57,405 nucleotides of DNA from a virus. The stretch spans positions 1-57,405 of the IMG/VR virus record IMGVR_UViG_3300036834_000217, one strand, 5' to 3'. A model generated the notes under the pieces. That model did not search any database. It was given only the letters and a program-made list of their open reading frames with translations, and was not told where the DNA came from. The translations under genes were made by a program, and so were the position numbers. Positions 21,406 to 29,845 of this stretch are shown here, one piece after another (position 1 is the first letter of the stretch; each line of letters starts with the position of its first letter).

Positions 21406-22485
21406 ATGGACGGTCTGCTACTGCCCTCGACGAGAACGATCGGGACGGTGAAGGCTACGACCGAGTGGCCTCGGATCCCCAGGACCAAGAGGATCAAGCC
21501 GCTGGGCAGTACGTCGCCCCACGTCTGGGTAGTCGAGCCGTCCTTCGGGTGCAACCTGGCCTGCGGCCACTGCTGCGCCAAGCTGATCGATGACGCCGAC
21601 AAGGTGCTGATGGGGGAGGCCGTGTGGAGGTCAACGTTCGCGACGCTGAACGAGGTGTCCCCCACCGTGCGCGTGGACGTCTGCGGGGTCGTCGGGGAGC
21701 CCACCCTCAACCCCCACCTGACCGACTGGCTCAGCGTCGCCAGGGAGTTGGCACCACTCGCCCAGATCCAGATTACAACGAACGGGACGCGCCTCCTGGC
21801 CAAGCAGGTCACGTACCGGGGCCTGCTCGACGCCGGGGCCAACATCGTGTACACGGACCAGTACGGCCCACCGGGACGGTTCGAGCGGCTGGCCGAGGCG
21901 AGCGGGTACCCGTTCTACCACTACTACACCCCGCCACCCGGCGCCCCCACGCCGTGGATGTACTACGGCCCGGCCGCCAAGTTCATCGTCCTGATGAACC
22001 AGCCCGAGGACTGGCCCAAGTCGCGCCGCCGCGCCGGCCTGCTCGGGAACTGGTACGGAAACCTGGACTGGGAGGCTGGGAGGGAGTTCGGCATGAGGCC
22101 CCTCGCCGAGCCCCTGACCAGGCGCTGCAACCAGCCGTTTCTGTACGTGAACGTCTCGGCGTCGGGGGAATACCTCCTGTGTTGCCAGGACGGGATGCAC
22201 AAGTCGGCGGGGAAGTTCGGCACGATCCTCGATGGGGTCGACGGATTCAGGCGGTTCTGGTACGGACGCGAGATGCAGCTGGTCAGGCGCCGCCTGAGAC
22301 TGAAGAACCGCGCCGACACGGACTACGCCTGCGCCAAGTGCAACATCACGTTCTCGCGGTGCGACTTCAAGCACTGGACCGACGACGAGGTGGGGCGCTG
22401 GTGGGACGGCGTCGCCGAGCAGCCGCTGGGTGACGAGCCTGGAGTGGACAGGTTCTCCCGGAGGGACCCCTCGCCCCTGTTCTAG
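21406..22485 (+). CDS. Radical SAM protein with SPASM-like C-terminus
   Basis: The 359-residue protein has the radical-SAM Cys motif CNLACGHC (C49, C53, C56), a following VDVCGVVGEPTLNPHL segment equivalent to the GGE region, and ITTNGTRL. The C-terminus carries extra cysteines (RRCNQPF, LLCCQDG, YACAKC, SRCDF) as in SPASM/Twitch auxiliary-cluster domains. It should use S-adenosylmethionine and a 4Fe-4S cluster for radical chemistry. Its immediate neighbour is a TET-associated-type glycosyltransferase, so DNA-base hypermodification is the best hypothesis; peptide or sugar modification is the alternative. SD GAGAGGGA. Confidence 0.8.
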   Translation: MDGLLLPSTRTIGTVKATTEWPRIPRTKRIKPLGSTSPHVWVVEPSFGCNLACGHCCAKLIDDADKVLMGEAVWRSTFATLNEVSPTVRVDVCGVVGEPTLNPHLTDWLSVARELAPLAQIQITTNGTRLLAKQVTYRGLLDAGANIVYTDQYGPPGRFERLAEASGYPFYHYYTPPPGAPTPWMYYGPAAKFIVLMNQPEDWPKSRRRAGLLGNWYGNLDWEAGREFGMRPLAEPLTRRCNQPFLYVNVSASGEYLLCCQDGMHKSAGKFGTILDGVDGFRRFWYGREMQLVRRRLRLKNRADTDYACAKCNITFSRCDFKHWTDDEVGRWWDGVAEQPLGDEPGVDRFSRRDPSPLF

Positions 22486-22506
22486 GTCGCCCGCGTATCT
22501 TATCGC

Positions 22507-23865
22507 ATGGCGCACGACGACCACACGCTGCCACTAAGGAGGGAGAACGCCGAGGATCGCCTCTTCGACGTCTCCGTCGTCGCCCGCCGCTGGCAGGACG
22601 TCTGGACCAGCATGCCCGCGTTCGAGATGGGTGCCGCCGACTCCCTCCTCCATACTATTATTCACTTCCGCTCCTACGCGGACGTGGAGCGGTTCAAGTC
22701 AATCTTGGGCGACGCCGTCTGGTGGATACCCGGGGGCCAGGGCTCCGGCTGGTTCGGGGGCAGGGACGCGGACTGGGTCGCCCCGATGGACATGTTGTGG
22801 AGAACTGAGGACCGATCCAGGCTCCCGCGGTACCCAGTGTACGTACCCTCCGTGGGGCGCTGGGAGACGCCGCTGACCGCCAGCGCCCTGGAGGCCCTGG
22901 GCGTCCCCCATCGCGTTGTGGTGGAGCCCGCGCAGCGCGACGCCTATGCCCGCGCGCTCGGGGAGGATCGGCTGCTCGTCCTGCCCGAGGACTTCAGCGC
23001 GCGCAACACCGGGTCGATCCCGGCGCGCAACTGGATATGGGAGCACTCCCTGGCCGAGGGCCACGCCCGCCACTGGGTCATCGACGACAACGTCCGCGGG
23101 TTCCTCCGTGTCCACCGCAACAGGCGGGTGCCGGTCGACGGCCCGTCGATCTTCGTCGCGGCGGAGGACTTCACCGACCGGTTCGAGAACGTCGCGTTCA
23201 GTGGCTTCAACTACATGTACCTGGTGAAGGAGCGCGACGCTACGTTCCCGCCGTTCTACCTGAACACGAGGGTATACTCGATGATCCTCGTGAACAACTC
23301 TCTGCCCTACCGCTGGAGGGGGAGATACAACGAGGATACTGATATCTGCATTCGCGCCCTGAAGGACGGGTGGTGCACCATCCTGATCAACGCCTTCCTG
23401 GGCGACAAGGCTCCCACGCTGACCATGGCCGGCGGCAACACCGACACGGTGTACGCGACCGGGGACAAGCGCCGCGCCTTCGCCGACAGCCTGGTCGAGC
23501 AGCACCCGGACGTCGCGCGGCGCGTGCGGCGCTACGGGCGATGGCACCACGAGGTGGACTACTCCGTCTACAGCCACAACAAGTTGCGTCCGAGGGCCGA
23601 CGCGCCCCTGCCGGACGACCCCGAGTACGGGATGAGGCTAGTCCGCGACCGGCGGACATCCCGCTATCCCAGTCCCCACAGGGAGCGACAGAATGGAAGT
23701 GCAGAGGGAAGAGCTGCTCCGGACGATCAGGCGAGTGATCCCGGCGATGGCCAAGAAGGAGATATTCGACCAGGCCAATCGGATCGCGTTCGTCGGGGGG
23801 AAGGTGGTGGCGTTCGACGACGCCGTGGCAATCTTTCATCCCCAGCCTGGCGGCCTAGAATTTGA
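22507..23865 (+). CDS. TET-associated-type glycosyltransferase (TAGT-like)
   Basis: Residues about 115-370 carry family hallmarks: PVYVPSVGRWETPLTASALEA, GVPHRVVVEPAQ, IPARNWIWEHSLAEG, RHWVIDDNVRGFLR, and YNEDTDICIRALKDG. This family glycosylates hydroxymethylated pyrimidines in phage DNA. The first 115 residues (HFRSYADVERFKSILGD) resemble the ParB-associated N-terminal segment found in phage modification proteins. The last 57 codons overlap the sliding-clamp gene in another frame and look non-native (Gly/Arg-rich), suggesting that the original stop was lost. Confidence 0.8.
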   Translation: MAHDDHTLPLRRENAEDRLFDVSVVARRWQDVWTSMPAFEMGAADSLLHTIIHFRSYADVERFKSILGDAVWWIPGGQGSGWFGGRDADWVAPMDMLWRTEDRSRLPRYPVYVPSVGRWETPLTASALEALGVPHRVVVEPAQRDAYARALGEDRLLVLPEDFSARNTGSIPARNWIWEHSLAEGHARHWVIDDNVRGFLRVHRNRRVPVDGPSIFVAAEDFTDRFENVAFSGFNYMYLVKERDATFPPFYLNTRVYSMILVNNSLPYRWRGRYNEDTDICIRALKDGWCTILINAFLGDKAPTLTMAGGNTDTVYATGDKRRAFADSLVEQHPDVARRVRRYGRWHHEVDYSVYSHNKLRPRADAPLPDDPEYGMRLVRDRRTSRYPSPHRERQNGSAEGRAAPDDQASDPGDGQEGDIRPGQSDRVRRGEGGGVRRRRGNLSSPAWRPRI

Positions 23866-24727
23866 GGGGTCCGTCGACGGCGCCCGTCTCGTCGAGCTGC
23901 TGAGTAGGATCAAGACGGAGACCATCAAGGTCACCGTGGAGGACACCAGGCTGCGGATCAAGGCGGGGCGCAGCGACGTCAAGTTCGACGTCCTGCCGGT
24001 CCAGCTCCCGATCGACTCGGTCGACATGACCGGGGACGCCGTGGACCTGGTGGTTACCGACAAGGGGGGCGTCCCGTTCGTCGACCAGCTCCGGTGGGTC
24101 AGCCCGAGCTGCGCCAGGGACACGAGTCGCCCAGCCCTGACCTGCGTGATGATCGAGGGCGGCATCATGCAGGCCACGGATAGCTTCCGTGCCAGCCGCG
24201 TCCAGTGCGCGGACGAAGCGCTGCCGAGGCTGATGCTGCCGCTGTCCCAGGTCCAGGTCCTGGTCAAGGACGACTACAAGATCCGCCGTGTGGCTCTGTC
24301 CGAGGGCGGGGAATGGGCCCGGTTCGAGTGTGAGGATGATGTTACGCTGTGCTGCAGGTCGATGTCCGGTAAGTTCCCATCGATAGACGAGGTATTCGTC
24401 GTCCAGGGCAAGGAGATTAAGCTCACGGGAACCATCGACGACGCCATGGACAGGGCCCACGTGTTTTCTAAGCGCGAGAATGCGGCCGATGAGGAGGTCA
24501 AGCTGACCATGCGAAGGAACCAGGTCGTGGTGTCGGCGCACTGCGACGGTGGATCGTTCGAGGAGATCGTCCAATGCGAGGGGGCCGTCGAGGGTATCGA
24601 GTTCACAATTCATCCGAAGCTCCTGGCGGCTGCCCTGAGGTCTAATACCAGCTGCGTGGTCGGTACTAACAGGGTGTTATTCAGCGGGAAGGACTGGCAG
24701 CACATCGTGGCGCTGAAGGGGGGCTGA
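23693..24727 (+). CDS. Sliding clamp, DNA polymerase III beta-like
   Basis: The 344-residue protein has the three-domain clamp layout: N-terminal MEVQREELLRTIRRVIPAM with IAFVGGKVVAFDDAVA and a GARLVELLSRI helix; a middle part DSFRASRVQCADEALP; and a C-terminal IEFTIHPKLLAAAL region. Length is slightly below the bacterial 366. It should form a dimeric ring that tethers the family A polymerase and be loaded by the product of 27807. ATG at 23693 with GGGAG upstream; the gene overlaps the glycosyltransferase by 173 nt. Confidence 0.75.
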   Translation: MEVQREELLRTIRRVIPAMAKKEIFDQANRIAFVGGKVVAFDDAVAIFHPQPGGLEFEGSVDGARLVELLSRIKTETIKVTVEDTRLRIKAGRSDVKFDVLPVQLPIDSVDMTGDAVDLVVTDKGGVPFVDQLRWVSPSCARDTSRPALTCVMIEGGIMQATDSFRASRVQCADEALPRLMLPLSQVQVLVKDDYKIRRVALSEGGEWARFECEDDVTLCCRSMSGKFPSIDEVFVVQGKEIKLTGTIDDAMDRAHVFSKRENAADEEVKLTMRRNQVVVSAHCDGGSFEEIVQCEGAVEGIEFTIHPKLLAAALRSNTSCVVGTNRVLFSGKDWQHIVALKGG

Positions 24728-24734
24728 GTGGCTA

Positions 24735-25970
24735 ATGGGCGTCCGCCCACTATTTGATCTCCGGGCCGAGACGGACCCGGTGGAGCGGGGGCGCACGCTG
24801 TCGTGCGTCTCCTGCGGGCTCTACAGGGGAGCCCTGTCCCCCAGGATGCAGCCCCACGGTGAGCACCGGCGGCGCATCATGCTGGTGGGCGAGGGACCCG
24901 GGGAGGTGGAGGACGAGAGGGGGAGGCCGTGGCAGGGCAAGACGGGCAAGTTGCTCCAGGGCGCGCTGCGCGAGCTGGGAGTGGACATGGACGAGGACTG
25001 CGTGAGCCTCAACGCCGTGAACTGCCGCCCTCCAGAGAACCGCGACCCCACCGGGCACGAGGTGGCCTGCTGCCGGGCGAGGATGGTCAACCCGGCCGTC
25101 GAGAGGTACGCTCCCAGAGTGATTCTCCTGATGGGGAAGTCCGCCGTCACCAGTGTGCTGGGGCCACTGTGCGCCGGAGCGCTGGGGGCCTCGGTCGGCA
25201 AGTGGAGGGGTCTCACCATACCGGTGCCAGAGTGGGGAGCCTGGGCGTGCCCCACGTACCACCCGAGCTACGTGGCGCGCGAGGAGAGGCGCCCCGAGAT
25301 CGACACGGTCTGGCGCCGCGACGTGCGCCGCGCGCTCGGCCTGCTGGTCGCGGACGTCCCGGCCCCCGAGGACCTGAGGAGCCGGGTCACGATCCTCCGC
25401 GAGGAGGTCGACGTCCTCCAGGAGATCTATCGGGCCCACGAGTTCTCCCTGCTGTCGTACGACTACGAGACGACCGGTCTGCGCGCATCCCTTCACGAGC
25501 TGGTCTGCGCGTCGTTCTGCGTCTCGCCCGACCGGGCCTACGCGTTCATGATGCCCGAGTCCGGTCCGGTGCGCGGCGCCTGGAAGGCTCTGATGGAGCG
25601 CGCCGACGTGGGAAAGATCTCCCACCACATGAAGTTCGAGGACGGGTGGACGCGGGAGCACTTCGGGGTCGAGGACATCAACTGGGCCTGGGACAGCATG
25701 CTCGGCGCCCACGTCGTCGATAACCGGGCGGGGATCTGCGGCTTGAAGCTCCAGGCGTTCCTGAACTTTGGGATCCAGGCGTGGGACGACGCGATAGAGT
25801 CGTATCTCAAGTCGAGGGACGATAACCCAGCGACACATAATCGGATCCGCGAGTTCATCGATACGTACGGGGAGGACGAGTGCCTGGTGTACTGCGGGCT
25901 GGATTCTCTCGTATCGTTCCGCCTAGCAATGAGGCAGAGGGAGATCATCGGTGTCGAAGCTGAGGCTTGA
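24735..25970 (+). CDS. Uracil-DNA glycosylase (family 4-like) fused to 3'-5' exonuclease
   Basis: Residues 1-205 match family 4/5 uracil-DNA glycosylases: Cys pair SCVSCG (C24, C27), motif GEGPGEVED (52-60), later cysteines at 97 and 112/113 that could complete a 4Fe-4S site, and TYHPS (174-178). Residues 225-411 are a DnaQ-like exonuclease of the PolA type: SYDYETTGL (D243, E245), ISHHMKFED, and a C-terminal YCGLDSLVSFRLA. The polymerase domain is a separate protein at 26240, so proofreading is joined to uracil excision instead of to polymerase. Confidence 0.8.
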   Translation: MGVRPLFDLRAETDPVERGRTLSCVSCGLYRGALSPRMQPHGEHRRRIMLVGEGPGEVEDERGRPWQGKTGKLLQGALRELGVDMDEDCVSLNAVNCRPPENRDPTGHEVACCRARMVNPAVERYAPRVILLMGKSAVTSVLGPLCAGALGASVGKWRGLTIPVPEWGAWACPTYHPSYVAREERRPEIDTVWRRDVRRALGLLVADVPAPEDLRSRVTILREEVDVLQEIYRAHEFSLLSYDYETTGLRASLHELVCASFCVSPDRAYAFMMPESGPVRGAWKALMERADVGKISHHMKFEDGWTREHFGVEDINWAWDSMLGAHVVDNRAGICGLKLQAFLNFGIQAWDDAIESYLKSRDDNPATHNRIREFIDTYGEDECLVYCGLDSLVSFRLAMRQREIIGVEAEA

Positions 25971-26007
25971 GGTCGAGTTCGAGTACGATGCCGAGGAGAT
26001 GTCGTGA
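25951..26007 (+). CDS. Possible 18-residue ORF
   Basis: GTG at 25951 with GAGGGAG upstream opens MSKLRLEVEFEYDAEEMS, ending in a TGA that overlaps the next ATG at 26007. Alternating acidic and hydrophobic residues look like one beta strand plus tail. It may be a translation-coupling peptide or a remnant. Confidence 0.3.
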   Translation: MSKLRLEVEFEYDAEEMS

Positions 26008-26225
26008 TGTTAGGACTTACCGTGAGGGGACTGATCAACCTCCTGAATCTGGGCTGGCACGTCGAGGTGGAGAGGCCGACCGAGGAGGACAAGATGGAGC
26101 GCCGATCACCCTCGATGAGTGTGTGGTATCTCGGTTCTCCTGATCGGATCTCCTTCCAGAGGAAGGGCGACGGGGATGTTGAATTTGGAGTCGTGATGGA
26201 TAGCAAGCGCGATACCCCCGACTAG
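26007..26225 (+). CDS. Small hypothetical protein between exonuclease and polymerase genes
   Basis: ATG at 26007 with GAGGAG upstream. The 72-residue protein (MLGLTVRGLINLLNLGWHVEV, then WYLGSPDRISFQRKGDGDVEFG) is alpha/beta and has no family I recognise. It splits the exonuclease-containing gene from the polymerase-domain gene. Confidence 0.6.
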   Translation: MLGLTVRGLINLLNLGWHVEVERPTEEDKMERRSPSMSVWYLGSPDRISFQRKGDGDVEFGVVMDSKRDTPD

Positions 26226-26239
26226 TAGTTGGGCCCGCA

Positions 26240-27628
26240 GTGACCTCTAGCCTCCTCGACGGATATCGGCTGCTCCACGACGGAGCCCTGGCCCTCGCCG
26301 AGGTAGAGCGGGCCGGCATCCGGATAGACGTCGAGTACTGCCGCGAGAAGGTGGCGTGGCTGGATGATCAGGCCCGGAGGTCGGACCGTCGCCTGCGGTC
26401 CAGCGCCCTCGGCCGCGCCTGGCTCGCGCGGTTCGAGGGATCCGCGTCGTGGGCCAGCGGCCCCCAGCTTCAGGCCGTCCTCTACGTCGACCTGGGGGTC
26501 AAGCCGTACAAGACGACCGAGGCCGGCATGGACTCCGTGGACGAGGAGGCACTCAGGCAGGCGGGGGTAGACGGCATCGACCACCTGCTCAGGCTGCGAT
26601 CCCTCAAGAAGATGGGGGACGTGCTGAAGCAGTTCCTCCGGTACCAGGTGGGTGGGTACCTATATCCTAACTATCACCTCCACACGGTCACCACGTATCG
26701 CAGCTCGTCGAGCGACCCGAACCTCCAGAACGTCCCAGTGCGCGACAAGGAGCAGATGGACGTCTGCCGAAGGGCCATCGTCCCCTCGCCGGGCAACGTG
26801 ATCCTGGAGGTGGATAAGAGCGGTATCGAGGTCTGCGTGGCGGCGTGCTACCACAGGGATCCGGCGATGCTGAGCTACCTCCGCGACCCGGGGGCTGACA
26901 TGCACGCCGACGCGGCGAAGCGGCTGTTCTTCCTCGACGCCAGCGTCCGCGACCTGAAGAGGCTGGCCGGGTTCTCGACCGTCCTGCGCCAGGCCGGCAA
27001 GAACGGGTTCATATTCCCTCAGTTCTACGGCGACTATTACGAGCCGTGCGCCCAGAACGTCGCGTGCGGCTGGTGCAAGCTGCCGAGGGTCGGTGATTGG
27101 ACGGACGACGACGGCCTGCCGCTCGACGGGGTCCCGATCGCCCGCCACCTGAGGCAGCACGACGTCCGCGGTCTGGTCGACTTCACGGAGCACGTGAGGC
27201 GGGTCGAGGACTGGCTGTGGCAGGAGCGCTTCCCGGTATATTACAAGTGGCGGCAGGACTGGTACGCGAGGTACCAGCGCCGCGGCAGCTTCCAGATGAA
27301 GACAGGGTTCGTGTGCGGTGGCGTAATGAGCAGGAACCAGGCGACGAACTACCCGGTCCAGGGCCCAGCCTTCCACCTGCTTCTGAGGACCCTGACCCTG
27401 GTGGTCGACCGGATTCGGGACTTCAAGAGCAGGGTAGTCGGTCAGATCCACGACTCCCTGCTGTTCGACGCCGATCCGGACGAGGTCCCGGCCCTGGTTG
27501 ATATGGTCCAGCGCATCGCCGCCGAGGAGCTGCCCCGGCTCTGGGACTGGATCATAGTCCCGCTGCGGGTCGAGGCGAAGGTGAGTGAGGTCGACGGGAG
27601 CTGGGCAGAGATGGTGGTGGTGGAGTGA
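26240..27628 (+). CDS. Family A DNA polymerase, polymerase domain only
   Basis: The 462-residue protein has the PolA core: SSDPNLQNVPVRD, motif A VILEVDKSGIEVCVAA (Asp near 192), motif B RQAGKNGFIFPQFYGDYY with its Lys and Tyr, and motif C GQIHDSLLFDADPD (about 400-412). Motif A has DKSGIEV in place of the usual DYSQIEL, and the catalytic HDE is HDS, both seen in phage PolA variants. An insertion with CGWCKLP follows motif B. There is no exonuclease domain; it is supplied by the gene at 24735. GTG start at 26240. Confidence 0.85.
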   Translation: MTSSLLDGYRLLHDGALALAEVERAGIRIDVEYCREKVAWLDDQARRSDRRLRSSALGRAWLARFEGSASWASGPQLQAVLYVDLGVKPYKTTEAGMDSVDEEALRQAGVDGIDHLLRLRSLKKMGDVLKQFLRYQVGGYLYPNYHLHTVTTYRSSSSDPNLQNVPVRDKEQMDVCRRAIVPSPGNVILEVDKSGIEVCVAACYHRDPAMLSYLRDPGADMHADAAKRLFFLDASVRDLKRLAGFSTVLRQAGKNGFIFPQFYGDYYEPCAQNVACGWCKLPRVGDWTDDDGLPLDGVPIARHLRQHDVRGLVDFTEHVRRVEDWLWQERFPVYYKWRQDWYARYQRRGSFQMKTGFVCGGVMSRNQATNYPVQGPAFHLLLRTLTLVVDRIRDFKSRVVGQIHDSLLFDADPDEVPALVDMVQRIAAEELPRLWDWIIVPLRVEAKVSEVDGSWAEMVVVE

Positions 27629-27810
27629 TGCCCAGACCGTTCGACGTTCTCGATATCGTCAAGCACCGATTCCTCGACTGGGAGGGAATGGTCGTTGACA
27701 TCTATCCGGCGGAAGACTCGCCAACTGAGAGGGGATGTGCAGATGTCTTCGTTGAGGTAGGGCAGCGCATGGAGACGAGGGTGCCGATCGATTTCCTGGA
27801 AAAGAAATGA
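27628..27810 (+). CDS. Small hypothetical protein (60 aa)
   Basis: ATG at 27628, overlapping the polymerase stop, with GGAG nearby. The product (FDVLDIVKHRFLDWEGMVVDI, then ADVFVEVGQRMETRVPIDFLE) looks like a small SH3-type beta barrel. The stop overlaps the clamp-loader ATG. No function can be stated. Confidence 0.55.
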   Translation: MPRPFDVLDIVKHRFLDWEGMVVDIYPAEDSPTERGCADVFVEVGQRMETRVPIDFLEKK

Positions 27811-28739
27811 GCCTATATCAGAAGGTCCGCCCCACCTGCTTCGACGAAGTCGCGGGTAATGACGACGTCGTCAAGATCCTGACGGTCCTGACCGCGAAAC
27901 CAGAACCGCCCCACGCTTACTTGCTGACCGGCCCCGCGGGATGCGGCAAGACTACGCTGGGTCGCCTGATTGCGCTTGCCCTCGGCATCCGGTCGAACGA
28001 CGTCCTGACTCAGACCGGAGACTACCGCGAGTTGAATAACGCGAAGTTTCGAGGCATCGACACCATCCGGGAGATGGAGGACGGAGCCGGCTACGTGGGG
28101 CTGAACGGCCCCAGGAGGGTCTGGCTCCTCGACGAGGTGCACGGGCTCGGCAAGCTGCCACAGGACGCCCTGCTCAAGCTCCTGGAGGAGCCCCCATCCC
28201 ACGCCTACTTCATCCTGTGCACGACGATGCCCGAGGCACTGTCGGAGACGATGAGGAGCCGATGCTCGATTCATCGAGTATCGCCGCTCTCCGAGCAGCA
28301 CATGATTGCTCTCCTGCACAAGGTGGCCAAGGGAGAGGGTGAGCGCCTGCCGCGGCCACTGCTCGCGATGATACATGAGAAGACCGAGGGCAAGCCCCGC
28401 GCGGCAATCCAACTCCTTGAGAAGGTCCTCGCGGCGGGCCCGGACGGCAGGGACGCCGTCGTCAAGTCCGCCGAGGCGGTAAAGGAGAAGGTCGATGGTC
28501 TAGCCCGCGAGCTGATGCGACGCACCGGGTGGAAGGCCGTAGCCGCGATCCTGTCCCAGGTCGAGGAGGACGACGTCGAGTCGGTCCGCCGCGGCGTGAT
28601 CGGGTACTGCTCCGCCGTCCTCCTCAAGGGCGAGGATGACCGCGCGATGGCCATCTTGGATCAGATGATAGAACCATTCTTCCAGAGCGGGCGTGCTGGG
28701 CTGATCCACGCGGCCTACACGATCCTGAGTCAGGAGTAA
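27807..28739 (+). CDS. Clamp loader ATPase subunit (gamma/tau or RFC-small-like)
   Basis: The 310-residue AAA+ protein has Walker A GPAGCGKTT (about 42-50), Walker B VWLLDEVHGLG, a sensor 1 region FILCTT, and the SRC motif of clamp loaders (TMRSRCSIHRVSPL). The C-terminal collar is helical. It should load the clamp encoded at 23693 with ATP. No second subunit gene is seen, so it may act as a homo-oligomer. ATG at 27807 overlaps the previous stop. Confidence 0.85.
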   Translation: MSLYQKVRPTCFDEVAGNDDVVKILTVLTAKPEPPHAYLLTGPAGCGKTTLGRLIALALGIRSNDVLTQTGDYRELNNAKFRGIDTIREMEDGAGYVGLNGPRRVWLLDEVHGLGKLPQDALLKLLEEPPSHAYFILCTTMPEALSETMRSRCSIHRVSPLSEQHMIALLHKVAKGEGERLPRPLLAMIHEKTEGKPRAAIQLLEKVLAAGPDGRDAVVKSAEAVKEKVDGLARELMRRTGWKAVAAILSQVEEDDVESVRRGVIGYCSAVLLKGEDDRAMAILDQMIEPFFQSGRAGLIHAAYTILSQE

Positions 28740-28753
28740 CGAAGGGACCTCCG

Positions 28754-29116
28754 ATGGGCACGAAGAATAACCCGGGAAAGTACGACTGCTACGCCAACGC
28801 CGCTTCGGACGAGGAGCTATTTACGCTGAGGGCCAAGGACAGGTACGCGCCTACGTTGATCTGGCTCTGGGCCGCGCTGCGCGAGCTGGACGGTGAGGAT
28901 GTCGACTGCGTGGCCGAGGCTCGCGCCTGCGCGGTCAAGATGCTCCAGTGGCAGGCGGAGCACGGGTTTAAGACCGTCGGCTTCGGGCAGGCTACCCTGG
29001 CTGGTGTCCTGGAGCTCATCCGCACCGTTAACGGTTTGATGAGAGATCCGATCAACGAGGGTACCGACCTGGAGGTCGTGCGCCGCTTCCTCGCCGAGAC
29101 TAAGTTAGAGATATGA
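28754..29116 (+). CDS. Conserved phage protein with NPGKYDCY motif
   Basis: The 120-residue protein starts GTKNNPGKYDCYANAASDEE, a motif I recall from many large phages near replication genes. It continues as helices (LIWLWAALRELDG, CAVKMLQWQAEHG). Function unknown. The ATG at 28754 follows GAAGGGA; the stop overlaps the next ATG. Confidence 0.65.
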   Translation: MGTKNNPGKYDCYANAASDEELFTLRAKDRYAPTLIWLWAALRELDGEDVDCVAEARACAVKMLQWQAEHGFKTVGFGQATLAGVLELIRTVNGLMRDPINEGTDLEVVRRFLAETKLEI

Positions 29117-29688
29117 GCTACGAGGACGACATCGACATCGACGAGACCGCCATCGACGTCGAGTGGCTGGACCAGGCGAAGTTGATGAGGGAATACTGTA
29201 GGATCGAGGCCGAGGCCGGCAGGACGATGGATCTGGCGAAGGAGAACGTCGACTTCGTCTGGGCTACCATCGAGAGGGTTATCCGGGCAACGCCGGCGCA
29301 GTACGGTGTTACCCCCGGCTCGCGCGGCATTACGGAGGACTCGATTAAGGCCGCCATTCAGATCCACCCACAGTATCAGGCGGCCGTCCGTGCCCACATC
29401 GACGCGAAGTACGAGTACGGGGTCGCCAAGGGGACGGTGCGCGCGTTCGACCACCGCAAGTCCTCCCTGGAGCGTCTAGTCCAGCTCCACGGCCAGTCGT
29501 ACTTCTCCGGTCCGTCCGTGCCGCGCAATCTCCGCGAGGAGCGCGAGCGCCGCGACGCCGCCGTGCAGAGGAAGGTCCGGATAGGAGGAAGAGGCGCGAT
29601 CGGGCGGTCCGTCGACGTGTCGACTGGCCCCGAGCAGGTGGACCTGGACGAGCAGACTAGACGCCCGCCGTTGACCAGGAGGAGGTAG
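29113..29688 (+). CDS. Helical recombination/replication-accessory-like protein
   Basis: The 191-residue protein has DVEWLDQAKLMREYCRIEAEAG, a long helix, TEDSIKAAIQIHPQYQAAV, and RAFDHRKSSLERLVQLHGQSYF, a pattern I recall from phage proteins encoded next to SSB and RecA genes. The architecture is coiled-coil with a basic, disordered C-terminus. A mediator-type role (loading RecA on SSB-coated DNA) would fit its place but is an inference. Confidence 0.55.
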   Translation: MSYEDDIDIDETAIDVEWLDQAKLMREYCRIEAEAGRTMDLAKENVDFVWATIERVIRATPAQYGVTPGSRGITEDSIKAAIQIHPQYQAAVRAHIDAKYEYGVAKGTVRAFDHRKSSLERLVQLHGQSYFSGPSVPRNLREERERRDAAVQRKVRIGGRGAIGRSVDVSTGPEQVDLDEQTRRPPLTRRR

Positions 29689-29694
29689 AGTCGC

Positions 29695-29844
29695 GTGGTC
29701 TGGTGGATCGTCGCCCTGCTAGTCGCCCTGTTGATACTGGGTGCGGCGCCGCCGTACCTCTATGTGGTCTGCAAGTTCGCCGGCGCCGGCTGGCTCGCCG
29801 GAATGCGGGCGTATATTAACCATCGAGGAAAGAGGGAGAAGTGA
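29695..29844 (+). CDS. Small membrane protein (49 aa)
   Basis: GTG at 29695 with AGGAGGAGG upstream. The product starts MVWWIVALLVALLILGAAPP, a membrane helix, and has a basic cytoplasmic tail (INHRGKREK). It lies just before the SSB gene. Function unknown; it resembles the other micro membrane proteins of this genome in topology only. Confidence 0.55.
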   Translation: MVWWIVALLVALLILGAAPPYLYVVCKFAGAGWLAGMRAYINHRGKREK

Positions 29845-29845
29845 A

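Noticed and set aside
24735-27628. Sequencing error splitting one PolA gene
   Set aside because: A separate small gene with its own SD lies between the two parts, and the exonuclease ORF ends cleanly with a complete domain.
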